64,000 nt of DNA from positions 124,001 to 188,000 of the forward strand of contig JANQJS010000037.1 in NCBI GenBank assembly GCA_028281535.1. Reading direction: 5' to 3'. Every line of letters begins with the position of its first letter. Within the stretch, counting starts at the first letter, position 1. Source of the stretch: Sedimentisphaerales bacterium (GTDB lineage: Bacteria; Planctomycetota; Phycisphaerae; Sedimentisphaerales; SM23-30). The notes beneath the pieces were generated by a model. The model had not been told where the DNA came from. It worked only from the letters and a program-made list of their open reading frames with translations, and did not search any database. Positions 28,952 to 38,462 of this stretch are shown in pieces. Position numbers and translations under genes: made by a program.

Positions 28952-31078
28952 TTAACCGACGTCCACTAAATCAAGTGAATCGCCGAATTTTTTGAGGAGT
29001 TCTTTGCGAAGAACCTGATGTTGTGGTTTAGTTAGAAAAGGATCGTCTTGGGCAAGTGCGAAGGCATCTTTTCTAGCCATGCGTAACAGATCGAGATCTT
29101 CAAGGATATTGGCAATTTTTAAGTCTGGCAAACCATGTTGAGCTGTGCCAAATAAATGACCAGGCCCCCGCAGTCTCAAATCCTCTTCGGCAATTTTGAA
29201 GCCATCATTGGTCTCTGCCAGTACGGATAATCTTTGCGTGCCTTCTTCTGTGGTCGGCTCGCCAAAGAGTAAACAGTAAGATTGTTTGTCGCCTCGACCA
29301 ATGCGTCCACGTAATTGATGGAGTTGTGCCAAGCCAAATCGTTCAGCATGTTCGACCACCATGATCGTGGCATTAGGAACATCGACGCCTACTTCAATGA
29401 CCACGGTTGCTACAAGGATATCTATTTTACCGTTGCGAAATTGATCCATGACCATTTGTTTTTCTTCGCGGTCCATCTGGCCATGCAAAAGCCCAACTTC
29501 AAATTCAGGGAAGATGTTGTTTTGTAGTTGTTGATGTTCCGCGATGGCCGCTTTGATCTGGCCGCCGTTGTAGGGATCTTCAGAATCTGATTTGAGTAAA
29601 TCTTCCTCCAGTCGAGGGTAGACAAAATATGCCTGCTGACCCTGATGAATTTTATCACGAATAAATTCATAGGCATTATTTAATTTTTCCGTAGCTACCC
29701 ATTTCGTTTTGATATCTTTGCGTCCTGGAGGTAGGTGATCAATGGTTGAGATATCCAAATCGCCAAAAATTGTCATGCCCATGGTTCGAGGAATGGGTGT
29801 TGCCGTCATGACCAAATAATGCGGTGCAATATCCTTACCGCGGATGGCTTCGCGTTGACGAACCCCAAATTTATGTTGTTCATCAATGATCACCAGGCCG
29901 AGTTGTTTAAACTGGATATCTTTTTGTAACAACGCTTGTGTACCAACGACAATATCAATCTCGCCTTGTGCGATTTTCTCCAACGTCTCTTTTCGTTTTT
30001 TTCCTGTGAATCCCCCTGTCATTAAGAGGCGTTTTACCTGGCTGTTTCGCAAGTAGCGTTCAATACTCAAATAGTGTTGTTCTGCTAAAATTTCAGTGGG
30101 TGCCATGATGGCAACTTGTTTGCGATGACCAATTGCCAATAGGGCAGCATAGAGTGCGACCACTGTTTTACCGCTACCAACATCGCCTTGTACCAGGCGG
30201 TTCATTGGTTCAGTACGTTTCATATCTTCGCAGATTTCTGCAATGACTTTATCCTGATCCTTTGTTAATAAAAAGGGAAAGAGGTTGCGGATGCGTTTAT
30301 CGAGTGTTTCATTTATTTCCAGACAAAACGCTGGCTGAGTTTGTTTGAGTTGATGACGACGGATGCCAATGCCTAATTCCATCAGGAAAAATTCATCGTA
30401 GGATAGACGTCTTCGGGCCTGAACAATCTGATCCATCTCTTTGGGTTGATGTATCCAGTGCAATGCCTGGCGTAGTGAAGGGAGTTTTTTTTCTTGATGA
30501 AATTCGTCTGTGTAACGTTCTTCAACTAAATCTAAAAGTGTATTTAATGATCCTCGAATAATTCGAGCGATGTCGTTAGAAGAGAGTTGGCCACTGGCAG
30601 AATAGACAGGATATCCCTGGTCGGCTCGTTCAAAAATTTCCTGAGCACTTTCTACCTTCATCCATTTGGGATTCACCATTTGTAACGTATTTTTGTATTT
30701 GGTGACTTTGCCCCATGCGGCCATTTTGTCGCCTGGGATAAATTTGTCTCGCATATACCCGCCATGAAACCAGGTCAATTTGCAGCTACCTGTATCATCT
30801 TCCAATTGGATTTCAAATCGCGCCGGTCTGGAACGACGGATCAGATTCATACTGGTGATTTGCCCCACAATTGCGAGCTGTTGGTTTTCTTGTAATTCTT
30901 CAATCAGTTGTAGGGGAGGCATGAATTCATAGTCTCGCGGATAGAGATCTAACAATTCACGTGGATAACGTACGCCGAGTTTGGCTAAATGTTGAGCGCG
31001 TTTTGGGCCAACCCCTTTGATATATTGAACTTGGCTGTCGGGTTCAACCGAGGTTTTGGTATGGTCATCTAAGGTCAT
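28952..31078 (-). CDS. recG: ATP-dependent DNA helicase RecG
   Basis: 708 aa, normal length. N-terminal HhH/wedge region ([22 protein letters not shown]-fold about 65-150), helicase core with Walker [17 protein letters not shown] box ([14 protein letters not shown]), TATPIPRT, and motif [11 protein letters not shown]. RecG unwinds branched DNA and remodels stalled forks in the cytoplasm. Genes on either side are unrelated. Confidence 0.96.
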   Translation of the reverse strand: MTLDDHTKTSVEPDSQVQYIKGVGPKRAQHLAKLGVRYPRELLDLYPRDYEFMPPLQLIEELQENQQLAIVGQITSMNLIRRSRPARFEIQLEDDTGSCKLTWFHGGYMRDKFIPGDKMAAWGKVTKYKNTLQMVNPKWMKVESAQEIFERADQGYPVYSASGQLSSNDIARIIRGSLNTLLDLVEERYTDEFHQEKKLPSLRQALHWIHQPKEMDQIVQARRRLSYDEFFLMELGIGIRRHQLKQTQPAFCLEINETLDKRIRNLFPFLLTKDQDKVIAEICEDMKRTEPMNRLVQGDVGSGKTVVALYAALLAIGHRKQVAIMAPTEILAEQHYLSIERYLRNSQVKRLLMTGGFTGKKRKETLEKIAQGEIDIVVGTQALLQKDIQFKQLGLVIIDEQHKFGVRQREAIRGKDIAPHYLVMTATPIPRTMGMTIFGDLDISTIDHLPPGRKDIKTKWVATEKLNNAYEFIRDKIHQGQQAYFVYPRLEEDLLKSDSEDPYNGGQIKAAIAEHQQLQNNIFPEFEVGLLHGQMDREEKQMVMDQFRNGKIDILVATVVIEVGVDVPNATIMVVEHAERFGLAQLHQLRGRIGRGDKQSYCLLFGEPTTEEGTQRLSVLAETNDGFKIAEEDLRLRGPGHLFGTAQHGLPDLKIANILEDLDLLRMARKDAFALAQDDPFLTKPQHQVLRKELLKKFGDSLDLVDVG

Positions 31079-31137
31079 TCAATGCTCGAGGGGCCAGAAT
31101 GTAGAAGGTTTTCTAGAGTTTAACTATCCAGATTTTT

Positions 31138-31638
31138 TTACGTATTTTCTGTGACTGGTGAGGTTTCACTTTTAGGCACCGCACCTGTTTTACTTACGAG
31201 CTCATCTAGTAAAAGACCTAAATTGTCATAGGTTCGATCAGACAATTTAAGTGTTTTTTCTGAATTATTAAGTTCATATCCAATCGTAATGAGCCCTTTT
31301 TCCTTGAATTTACGATGATCGATGTAGGTAATATCTTTGTAACTTATTAATTCTTTATCGCATACGTTCAATCCATCCTCTTGTGCAACGAGACGTTTTT
31401 TCGGATTTCTGACCGCGGCAATCAGGCAGTAGGTAGCAATAAGCCCAAGTGGAATGGGGGCATATTGGTTGAATAACAGGTTGGCCGTTGGTTTACCATT
31501 TTCATCAGTTTCTTTGGCACGATAGCTTTCACTGAAGTAGCCATCATAAACACAATAGATACCAAATCCAAAAAACATTGCCGCAATCATCAAATTATTA
31601 TTGCGATTAAAACGACTTCCTTTTGCTTCAACAGCCAT
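31138..31638 (-). CDS. Two-helix membrane protein of unknown function
   Basis: 166 aa from the ATG at 31638, which has GGAGAG at the right distance; a GTG four codons upstream is the alternative. Two membrane helices (about 18-34 and about 65-82) are followed by a small beta-rich cytoplasmic part (LNVCDKELISYKDITYIDHR ... IGYELNNSEKTLKL), which resembles the PH-like domains of bacterial membrane proteins. A Ser/Thr/Glu tail ends it. No family was recognised. Confidence 0.7.
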   Translation of the reverse strand: MAVEAKGSRFNRNNNLMIAAMFFGFGIYCVYDGYFSESYRAKETDENGKPTANLLFNQYAPIPLGLIATYCLIAAVRNPKKRLVAQEDGLNVCDKELISYKDITYIDHRKFKEKGLITIGYELNNSEKTLKLSDRTYDNLGLLLDELVSKTGAVPKSETSPVTENT

Positions 31639-31809
31639 TAAACTCTCCACGAAGTGAAAAAAAAGTTAACTTTATCAGACGATAACCGTGCTGAATTATA
31701 GTGCTTAACTTAATAAATTGCAAGTAGATCAGCATTGATCTGGCCAGATTTCGAATACCCAAATAGTCTTTGGGCTCACCGCTTTTAGTGATAAATCAGT
31801 CTGGAATTC

Positions 31810-31838
31810 TTGATTTTTAGGCTAAAATGTTGTATACT
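31810..31838 (+). promoter_or_regulatory. Sigma-70 promoter driving the structured RNA
   Basis: TTGATT (31810-31815) and TATACT (31833-31838) are 17 bases apart, the ideal spacing. A start site near 31845 would give the RNA that ends at the terminator at 32290. No coding gene lies on the plus strand in between. Confidence 0.65.
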
Positions 31839-31844
31839 AATTAG

Positions 31845-32290
31845 TGAACAAGTTAATAAACGTTTCTTCTAAGCCATTCAATAAAGATAACAGACAGTAA
31901 TTTTTTTAATCTTTTCTTTTCCGCGTGATTTATTTGTGTCTGTTTAACAGGCACATTTTCCGCGTGCGTCCCCTTGAGTTTGGGATGCTGCGTACATATA
32001 TTTAGGCTGCGTCATCTGCAACCTGGCGCAGCCGTGAACGATATCTGGTAGAGAAAGTGACCTGCTAGTTCGTTGTAATATCGTGAAAATGATTGTGAAG
32101 TGGTATGCAGAGGAAACTTAAAATTTGACATATATCAAACGAGGCGATTCTGCCTCAACCATAACGACTGTGTGAAAGCACAGCCCAAAGAACGCAGCAT
32201 TGAGCTGCCGCCACTACGACAATGGATTCGTAAAAGTGGCTAACAAAACAGGCAAGCCCGGCCCCGTCATCGCTGGGCTTGCATTTTTTT
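31845..32290 (+). ncRNA. Candidate structured non-coding RNA (about 450 nt), class unknown
   Basis: A promoter (31810-31838) and a strong terminator (32252-32290) frame a stretch without a plausible ORF. Nine local hairpins can be read in it: 31935-31955 (8 bp), 31966-31988 (7 bp), 32005-32033 (7 bp, GGCTGCG/CGCAGCC), 32039-32083 with an inner stem, 32124-32139, 32141-32156 (GAGGC/GCCTC), 32168-32183, 32194-32208, and 32211-32239 with an inner stem. I searched by eye for marks of tmRNA, RNase P RNA, SRP RNA and 6S RNA and could not establish any. It lies in the 690-base gap between two minus-strand genes. Confidence 0.6.
32252..32290 (+). terminator. Rho-independent terminator of the structured RNA
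   Basis: GCAAGCCC (32252-32259) and GGGCTTGC (32275-32282) form a perfect 8-bp stem, followed by A and seven Ts. The T-run is on the plus strand, so transcription comes from the promoter at 31810. The minus-strand gene converges on it from the other side. Confidence 0.85.
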
Positions 32291-32336
32291 AAGATAGAAA
32301 GAACTGGGGAGCTCTCTTCAAGAAAGCATCAAATCT

Positions 32337-33089
32337 TTAGCGACGTTGTGCAATCGCACCAACAATCGGCTGAATAAATGAAGGAACAAGCCTATCCGTC
32401 ATCAATTCAATGCTGACGTGTCGTTGGTTTTCATAAGATTCCATGCAATTAAATTGTTTGGCAGGATCTGGGTATTGCCGAACGGATAAATACAAACTGA
32501 TTTGATCTTCTTCTTTATATTTTCCAGTTCGTACTTGATACGCACCCGTACGAGACTCAACAGAAATTCGTGCTTGTAGTCGGCAATCTTCCGACAGGCT
32601 CACTAATATGGCTGGGTCAAATCCCAGCGGTTTTGAATTAGGTAAATCGAGAAGTGAGACGAAAGGTGTACTTTGGAATAAGGCTTCAGCCAAAATTTCA
32701 TCATGGTTACCTTCATAATCAAAATCCATTCCGAACATAACATCCAGAGAATTGATATCTAAATGATTGACCCCTAACGCAAAAGGAATTTGCTCAAGAA
32801 TCAGTTTGTTCAATTGGTCAACCTGCTCAAAACTTTCAGGATTAACAATGCCGCTACAGATGCGATCTTTTTCGATACAGATCCAACGATAGCTTCCACT
32901 TTCGCGATCCTCATCTAAACAAAAATCGCCTGATTCCCGTTGATAAAAGGTATTCATCGTTGGGTATTGTCTTTGGATGCGTTCGAAAAAATGCAATATG
33001 GTATCACGATCGCTTGGCAATTCAAGCTCAGTGTTTAAGGTCATGTTCACATAAAAATCATCACACAAAGAATTAAATGATATGGACAT
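32337..33089 (-). CDS. Conserved planctomycete-type protein of unknown function
   Basis: 250 aa, soluble, without signal peptide or membrane segment. From memory it closely resembles a protein conserved across planctomycetes, beginning SISFNSLCDDFYVNM and containing SGSYRWICIE, the acidic stretch FGMDFDYEGNHDEILAEALF and ARISVESRTGAYQVRTGKY. An N-terminal helical and a central alpha/beta part are followed by beta strands with conserved Arg/Tyr. Its role is not known to me. It is monocistronic, with 165 bases to uppP and the structured RNA's terminator directly beyond its stop. Confidence 0.7.
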   Translation of the reverse strand: MSISFNSLCDDFYVNMTLNTELELPSDRDTILHFFERIQRQYPTMNTFYQRESGDFCLDEDRESGSYRWICIEKDRICSGIVNPESFEQVDQLNKLILEQIPFALGVNHLDINSLDVMFGMDFDYEGNHDEILAEALFQSTPFVSLLDLPNSKPLGFDPAILVSLSEDCRLQARISVESRTGAYQVRTGKYKEEDQISLYLSVRQYPDPAKQFNCMESYENQRHVSIELMTDRLVPSFIQPIVGAIAQRR

Positions 33090-33254
33090 GGTAAGGTTCC
33101 CTTAAGAAGAGTTTGTGTTCTCCCGAATCGATTAATGCATCGATTTTTATTCTGATGTCACACATGCTAGATTTCATGTTAGGGTAAATCTTAACCAAAA
33201 ACAGCGATAAAAAAAACTAAAAATATGTTAATTTTATATTTTTCAAGCTCGTCG

Positions 33255-34109
33255 TTAACCTGTTGATTTAGGCAAATATACGACAATTAATGTGACAATT
33301 GCAATCAGATAACAATAGATCGCAAAGATTTTTAGTTTGGCTTTTTTGACTGCCCAGATCAACAAGGCCAATGCCAGAAAACCCACGATGGCACTGACGA
33401 TCGCCCCAACGATAAATGGCCCCCATTGGATAGCTTCTTGAGGCTGTGGATGGTTGAAATAATCCATGCCTTCTAATAAAGACGCACCAGAAATCGCAAT
33501 CGATCCAATCAAAAAGCTGAATTCTCCAGCCCATCGTCGACGCAGGCCTAATAACACAGCAACACAAATGGTTGAACCGCTTCGTGAGATTCCGGGAAAC
33601 ATTGCCAGGCCTTGCGCCAGGCCGATGAGAAGGGCTGTGACAATGGTAAAGTTGCGAAGGCTTCCTTTTGTACGCCCCTTTTTATCTGTAATTAATAACA
33701 CTGTGGCTGTCACGAACCAACAAATGGCCACGGTTGTAATTGAATTGAATCCTTCTTTGATGGTATCTTTTAAAAAGACATAGACAATTCCGGTGCCAAA
33801 GGTTGCTACCATGGCGAGTATGGTAAAACGAATACTCACAGATTTTTTGTATAATTCAACAGGCTGGTTTAATCCTGACAAACTTTTTCGTAAGTCTAAC
33901 ACATAGTTTTTTACACTGTTTCGATAATAAAATAATATCGCTACAACCGTACCCAAATGAACGGCTAGGGCAAAAAGTATATTCGAAGGATCACCAGGAT
34001 CATGTTTAAGCCATTTTTGAAATGCCACCAAGTGACCACTGCTGGAGACGGGTAAAAACTCTGTGAGTCCTTGAATGATGCCTAATAATATTGCTTCCAG
34101 ATATCCCAT
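33255..34109 (-). CDS. uppP: Undecaprenyl-diphosphatase
   Basis: 284-aa polytopic membrane protein with both active-site motifs: EFLPVSSSGHL near the N-terminus and PGISRSGSTI near residue 170. It recycles the C55 lipid carrier used for peptidoglycan and for WecA-started polysaccharides. GGAGC precedes the ATG. Only three bases separate it from the end of pgpA, so they are one transcript. Confidence 0.95.
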   Translation of the reverse strand: MGYLEAILLGIIQGLTEFLPVSSSGHLVAFQKWLKHDPGDPSNILFALAVHLGTVVAILFYYRNSVKNYVLDLRKSLSGLNQPVELYKKSVSIRFTILAMVATFGTGIVYVFLKDTIKEGFNSITTVAICWFVTATVLLITDKKGRTKGSLRNFTIVTALLIGLAQGLAMFPGISRSGSTICVAVLLGLRRRWAGEFSFLIGSIAISGASLLEGMDYFNHPQPQEAIQWGPFIVGAIVSAIVGFLALALLIWAVKKAKLKIFAIYCYLIAIVTLIVVYLPKSTG

Positions 34110-34112
34110 AGA

Positions 34113-34607
34113 TTAGCTCCAAAGTGATGTCAATGTATTTGTATGCCAGAGGATCTGTAAACAAATCGCGGCATACACACCTGCCATGACATCATCTAAT
34201 AACACGCCCCATGCGCCTTTGATTTGTTCGAGCTGGCGAACGGGTGGGGGTTTAATAATATCAAAGAGTCGAAATAAAATAAAACCAATCAACGAGATAA
34301 CAATGATCTGTTTTATGTTGTCAGTAAATGGCCAAATCCACAGATATGTAATCGCTTGGCCGGTTTGTTCGTCGCTGACAAACTGCTTTGGGTCTTTGCC
34401 ATATTCAGCAATGAATTTGTCGCCATATAAAACGGAGACGACAAAACCATGGAGTGCGATGATCGTTGTGATCCCTGCCAATGTCCATCCTGTTGCACCC
34501 AGCCAAGCCGCGATGAAAAAAAGAAGCGTTACGACGGCGCTACCGCAAGTACCAGATGCGATTGGTGAATAGCCTGTTCCAAAAACACTAAGCCAGATTC
34601 GATACAT
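34113..34607 (-). CDS. pgpA: Phosphatidylglycerophosphatase A
   Basis: 164-aa membrane protein. Hallmarks: GTGYSPIASGTCGSAV at the N-terminus, DKFIAEYGKDPKQFVSDEQTGQ (in part: DPKQFVSDEQTGQ) with metal-binding acids, and the C-terminal RLFDIIKPPPVRQLE and GVLLDDVMAG. It dephosphorylates phosphatidylglycerophosphate to phosphatidylglycerol, complementing the PE branch encoded by psd/pssA. It stands between top6B and uppP on the same strand. Confidence 0.93.
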   Translation of the reverse strand: MYRIWLSVFGTGYSPIASGTCGSAVVTLLFFIAAWLGATGWTLAGITTIIALHGFVVSVLYGDKFIAEYGKDPKQFVSDEQTGQAITYLWIWPFTDNIKQIIVISLIGFILFRLFDIIKPPPVRQLEQIKGAWGVLLDDVMAGVYAAICLQILWHTNTLTSLWS

Positions 34608-34650
34608 TCACTTGTCCAGTTGATGCGATTTCATATTGAGATTCGCTTGC

Positions 34651-34684
34651 GGTGCTATGTCCACACAAGCGTGGGCATGGCACC
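34651..34684. repeat. Intergenic hairpin between top6B and pgpA
   Basis: GGTGC-ATGTCCAC (34651-34664) pairs with GTGGGCAT-GCACC (34671-34684), a 13-bp stem with one internal mismatch and a 6-base loop. No U-tract follows on the minus strand, so it is more likely an mRNA processing or stability element than a terminator. Confidence 0.45.
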
Positions 34685-34706
34685 GATAAAACATGCAATA
34701 ATGCAA

Positions 34707-36521
34707 TTACTTTGCAGACGATTGTTTCGTTCTGGATTTTTCCAGGACGACTTCTAAATTTGTAAGCACTTTTTTGACTTGAGGTTCTTTCAAGGCAAGA
34801 ATGTCTTTTAATGCTTCGCCAATAGCCGGCATATATTTTTCGATATAGCTTCGTTTGAGCGCCTCTTCTTTGGCACGCTTAACACCGCGAAGATATCGAC
34901 CTAATTTTCGGCCTGCATCTGAAAGAGCCAATTTGATTTCTTTAATGATTTCAGGATAGTGCGCTACCGCTTCTTTACTTTCCGATGTAAACGGAACCCA
35001 GACCGAGGCAATATGAATAATAACTGTCACTGGACCTGATGGTAATGCACCGCGACTTTGGGATAAACCGTAAAGTCGCCAGTTGGTTTGCACGATTGAT
35101 TGAAACGTTGCACAAGCCGATTGTTGATATTGCAGAGGCACACGGTTGGCAAAACGCAACACCCGCATCATTTCACCTTCCACTTCTTCTTCAGATTTTT
35201 CTTTACCGTTATTGATATCTGCGTTGTAGCCACTGCCACCATAGGCAATTCCCACTTCAATTTGAAATGGATTACCGCGATAAACGTTTGGTGGACGGGT
35301 ACAAGTTGAATAGAAGTCAGCCTGAACCACTTGCTCCAAACCTTTTTCTAACGCTTCCTGCCCAATCGGTTCAACACAACTGGTGCTCGGTGCCATGATT
35401 TTTGTTTTGTTAATCGCTTCGTGAAGTTTTTCGGCATCACTATGAGATAGAGTATGCGGATTTTTTCGTGATGTTAATTTGGCTTTGTCCAGAATTTGTT
35501 GACTGACTTTACTGCTGACACGAGAAAACTCTTTCATTAGAAAAGCCGTCATGGTTTTTTCGCTGGTGTCTTTGGCCATTTTAATAAGAATACCCAGTTC
35601 CACACCATATGGGTGAGGCTTGACAGCTTTGGGGCTTTTGACGGCTTTTTTGACTGAACGTTCAAACAAACGTTCTTGTCCATCAGGTGGAATGTATTTA
35701 ATTTGAGCATGCGGATTGACAATCGCTGTTTGTGCTAAATATTCATCAACGCCCTGTCGACCTTTTTGATACTTGGCCACCATCTCAATTTCTACGCGTG
35801 TTCCCGTGCGAGCATCCCATTCGACCACGTCATCTTTAATAATTTCAGGTTTGTTCTTTTTGGTATTGATTTGCAATTCATAATAATGTGCTTTGCTTCG
35901 CGGGCCGGTTTTACTATGAATCTTGACACTTTTACCTGTCGTAATCAATCCATACATTCCCGCAGCAGAGATACCGATTCCTTGCTGGCCTCGACTCATC
36001 TTTAAGGCATGGAATTTACTGCCATACAATAGACGACCGAAGATATTGGGGATTTGCTGTTTCACAATGCCGGGACCATTATCTTGAACCCAAACAGTAT
36101 AACGTGTTTCGGAAAGTTGCTTAATCCCTACTTCAAGATCAGGTAGAATGTGTGCTTCTTCACACGCATCGAGTGAGTTGTCAACCGCTTCTTTTACTGT
36201 TGTAAGTAAAGCTTTTCGTGGATTATCAAAACCTAACAAGTGGCGGTTCTTGGCAAAGAATTCACTGATACTGATTTCTTTTTGATTGCCAGCCATTTCA
36301 TGAGCCTTGGCTTCAATCTTATCTTCGGAAATAGGATCGACATGTCGACTTGAAGCTTTGGCTTTTTTTTCGGTTGTTTTTTTCGCCTTAGCTACTTTTT
36401 TAACCACCTTCTTTTTAGCGACTTTTTTCTTTGTCGTCTTTTTACTCTTCGAAGCTGGTTTTTCATCCCCGCCAAAAAGCTCCATCTGGCCTTTTGCAAC
36501 TTTTACTTTTTTCTTTGCCAT
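34707..36521 (-). CDS. top6B: DNA topoisomerase VI subunit B with lysine-rich N-terminal tail
   Basis: 604 aa from the ATG at 36521. Residues 1-60 are an Ala/Lys/Val-rich basic tail like histone-H1-type tails. The GHKL ATPase follows: N-box EAVDNSLDA (111-119), G1 DNGPGI (147-152), G2 GQQGIGISAAGMYG (178-191); then H2TH and transducer regions to about residue 590. Top6B binds ATP and works with Top6A (Spo11-like) to pass DNA duplexes; the pair is typical of archaea and plants and scattered in bacteria. No Top6A gene is adjacent. Downstream lie pgpA and uppP. Confidence 0.92.
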   Translation of the reverse strand: MAKKKVKVAKGQMELFGGDEKPASKSKKTTKKKVAKKKVVKKVAKAKKTTEKKAKASSRHVDPISEDKIEAKAHEMAGNQKEISISEFFAKNRHLLGFDNPRKALLTTVKEAVDNSLDACEEAHILPDLEVGIKQLSETRYTVWVQDNGPGIVKQQIPNIFGRLLYGSKFHALKMSRGQQGIGISAAGMYGLITTGKSVKIHSKTGPRSKAHYYELQINTKKNKPEIIKDDVVEWDARTGTRVEIEMVAKYQKGRQGVDEYLAQTAIVNPHAQIKYIPPDGQERLFERSVKKAVKSPKAVKPHPYGVELGILIKMAKDTSEKTMTAFLMKEFSRVSSKVSQQILDKAKLTSRKNPHTLSHSDAEKLHEAINKTKIMAPSTSCVEPIGQEALEKGLEQVVQADFYSTCTRPPNVYRGNPFQIEVGIAYGGSGYNADINNGKEKSEEEVEGEMMRVLRFANRVPLQYQQSACATFQSIVQTNWRLYGLSQSRGALPSGPVTVIIHIASVWVPFTSESKEAVAHYPEIIKEIKLALSDAGRKLGRYLRGVKRAKEEALKRSYIEKYMPAIGEALKDILALKEPQVKKVLTNLEVVLEKSRTKQSSAK

Positions 36522-36627
36522 CCTGGCATGATCTCCTGAGATTTCCAAGTGAGTGTGAAGGCTCACTCATTACAACTTATTGATTCCACAGAAATAATAT
36601 CGGCACAAAAGGGCCCGTACAAGTAAA

Positions 36628-36656
36628 AAATTAGGCCTTGCTGGTTTGGCAAGGCC
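36628..36656 (-). terminator. Rho-independent terminator of serA
   Basis: A perfect 8-bp stem GGCCTTGC (36634-36641)/GCAAGGCC (36649-36656) is followed on the minus strand by TAA and a run of Ts. It lies 58 bases past the serA stop and separates serA from top6B. Confidence 0.75.
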
Positions 36657-36713
36657 CATGAAAAAGAGTTGGTCTACTCTTTTAAAAACGAGTTTTTGTA
36701 AATCGATTTCACC

Positions 36714-38303
36714 TTATGGCAGGTCGCAAACATAAACGCTATTCACAAAGTCCTGTGCGTTTAGCTCATCAATGGCTTCCTGAGGTGGCATGGCATCGGT
36801 ATCAATCGCTAGTAGTGCTCGATTTTCATCTTTCACACGACCGACACCCATAGTGCCAATATTGATGTTGTGTTTACCACAAATGGTACCAACATGACCA
36901 ATGACGCCAGGCTTGTCATTATTAAAGACAAATATGACGGAACCCTCAGGTGTCATTTCCAAAGCATAATCATCAACACCAACAATTCGCAGGCTACCCT
37001 GGCCGTAAATCGTTCCAGTAATGCATCGGTCTGCGCTATCAGTGACCACGCGAATCGAAAGGGTGCTTGAGTAATCTTTGATATCGCTATTTTTTGTTTC
37101 ATCAATACTGATGCCGCGCTCTTTTGCTAAAGAGGGGGCGTTGACAACATTGACATTGGTTTCAAAGTGTTGTTGAAGCAAGCCAACAAGACTCGAGGTT
37201 GTGACCGCAGATGTATCCTGTTTGGCGATATCTCCGCGATAGGTTACTTGAACCTGCTGAACTTTGCCAGGTGTAATACTGCTGATTACCATACCTAGGC
37301 GTTCTGCAAGATTTTTGTACTGTTTAATAATTTCAGGAAGTGATTTGTCCAAACCTGGCACGTTAACGGCATTACGCATTTGGGTGTCACGTAAAGCATC
37401 AACCAGTTCCTTAGCAGCATCAACGGCGACTTCGATTTGAGCTTCTTCGGTGCTCGCACCCAAGTGAGGTGTGACGATACAATTGCTTAAACCTTCAAAT
37501 CCACGATTTTCAGGAGGTTCAACAGCAAACACATCTAATGCGGCACCTGCAATTTTGTTCTCTTTCAACGCAGCATACAGATCATCTTCAACAATGACTG
37601 GACCGCGCGCCACATTAATAATGCGAGCATTGGGTTTCATCATGGCAATGCGTTCTGCGTTAATCAAACCGCGCGTCTGATCGGTCACAGGCACGTGAAG
37701 CGTTAAATAGTCCGCCTGTTTAATGACTTCTTCAACATCATCAATAATAGTAATGCCTGCTTCACTGGCCGTTTCTGGTGCAGCTAAAGGATCGAAAGCG
37801 ATAATATTCATTTCTAATCCAATGGCTCGAAGAGCTACAGCCATACCAATACGGCCCAGGCCAATAACACCAAGGGTTTTACCCATAAGCTGAGTACCCA
37901 TGAATTTTTTACGGTCCCATTTACCTTCACGCATGGTATTGCAACCATCAACCACGTGACGAGACAATGATGTCATCAGAGCAATGGTATGTTCCGCTGC
38001 ACTGATGGTATTGCCATCAGGTGTATTCATCACGACGATCCCTTTTTGGGTTGCCTCTGGAATATCCACATTATCAACACCGACACCTGCACGAGCTATG
38101 CCGCGAAGTTTGCCGCTATTTTCTAAAACTTTGGCGGTCACTTGGGTGCCGCTACGAATAATCAAGCCATCATATTCACCGATCATCGCAGCAAGTTCAT
38201 CTTCGCTGACACCTGTTTTTACGGTCAACTCTACATCATCCATGCCTTCTAATAAGTCAAGCCCCTCCTGGGCCAACTTGTCTGTGACCAGAATTTTTAG
38301 CAT
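36714..38303 (-). CDS. serA: D-3-phosphoglycerate dehydrogenase (long form with ACT domain)
   Basis: 529 aa, the type 1 length. Catalytic/NAD domains carry GVIGLGRIGMAVALRA, NVARGPVIVEDDLYAAL and TPHLGASTEEA (catalytic Arg, Glu, His); the allosteric substrate-binding domain and a C-terminal ACT domain (VIFVFNNDKPGVIGHVGTIC) follow, which usually bind serine for feedback control. It starts serine synthesis. The annotated start matches the family's LKILVTDKLAQ N-terminus; an ORF reaches 60 codons further upstream but has no support. Divergent from alr. Confidence 0.96.
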   Translation of the reverse strand: MLKILVTDKLAQEGLDLLEGMDDVELTVKTGVSEDELAAMIGEYDGLIIRSGTQVTAKVLENSGKLRGIARAGVGVDNVDIPEATQKGIVVMNTPDGNTISAAEHTIALMTSLSRHVVDGCNTMREGKWDRKKFMGTQLMGKTLGVIGLGRIGMAVALRAIGLEMNIIAFDPLAAPETASEAGITIIDDVEEVIKQADYLTLHVPVTDQTRGLINAERIAMMKPNARIINVARGPVIVEDDLYAALKENKIAGAALDVFAVEPPENRGFEGLSNCIVTPHLGASTEEAQIEVAVDAAKELVDALRDTQMRNAVNVPGLDKSLPEIIKQYKNLAERLGMVISSITPGKVQQVQVTYRGDIAKQDTSAVTTSSLVGLLQQHFETNVNVVNAPSLAKERGISIDETKNSDIKDYSSTLSIRVVTDSADRCITGTIYGQGSLRIVGVDDYALEMTPEGSVIFVFNNDKPGVIGHVGTICGKHNINIGTMGVGRVKDENRALLAIDTDAMPPQEAIDELNAQDFVNSVYVCDLP

Positions 38304-38462
38304 TTTATTCTTGTACCTTTCAAACCGGGGTGTTCCTGCACTTGTGTTTAACATTTGCAAATAATTATCTAAAACAAAGATCGTTATTATCTCATTTTTT
38401 ACCTTGTTGTCCAGTTTTTTACTTGACGAAATTTTAAATCTGAAGATTCTATATAGATAACT

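Noticed and set aside
31845-32290. tmRNA, RNase P RNA, SRP RNA or 6S RNA for the structured region
   Set aside because: No tRNA-like acceptor/T-arm ends with CCA, no P4-type consensus pair, no SRP domain IV tetraloop region. A GTCCCCTTGAG run resembles 6S RNA only slightly and lies in an ordinary hairpin here.
32240-32291. Short frame reading ANKTGKPGPVIAGLAFF through the terminator, tag-like at first sight
   Set aside because: It has no start codon, no ribosome site and overlaps the terminator stem; coincidence is more likely than a tmRNA tag.
36601-36620. GGGCCCGTAC repeat near the serA terminator
   Set aside because: Too short and not paired with any other element.
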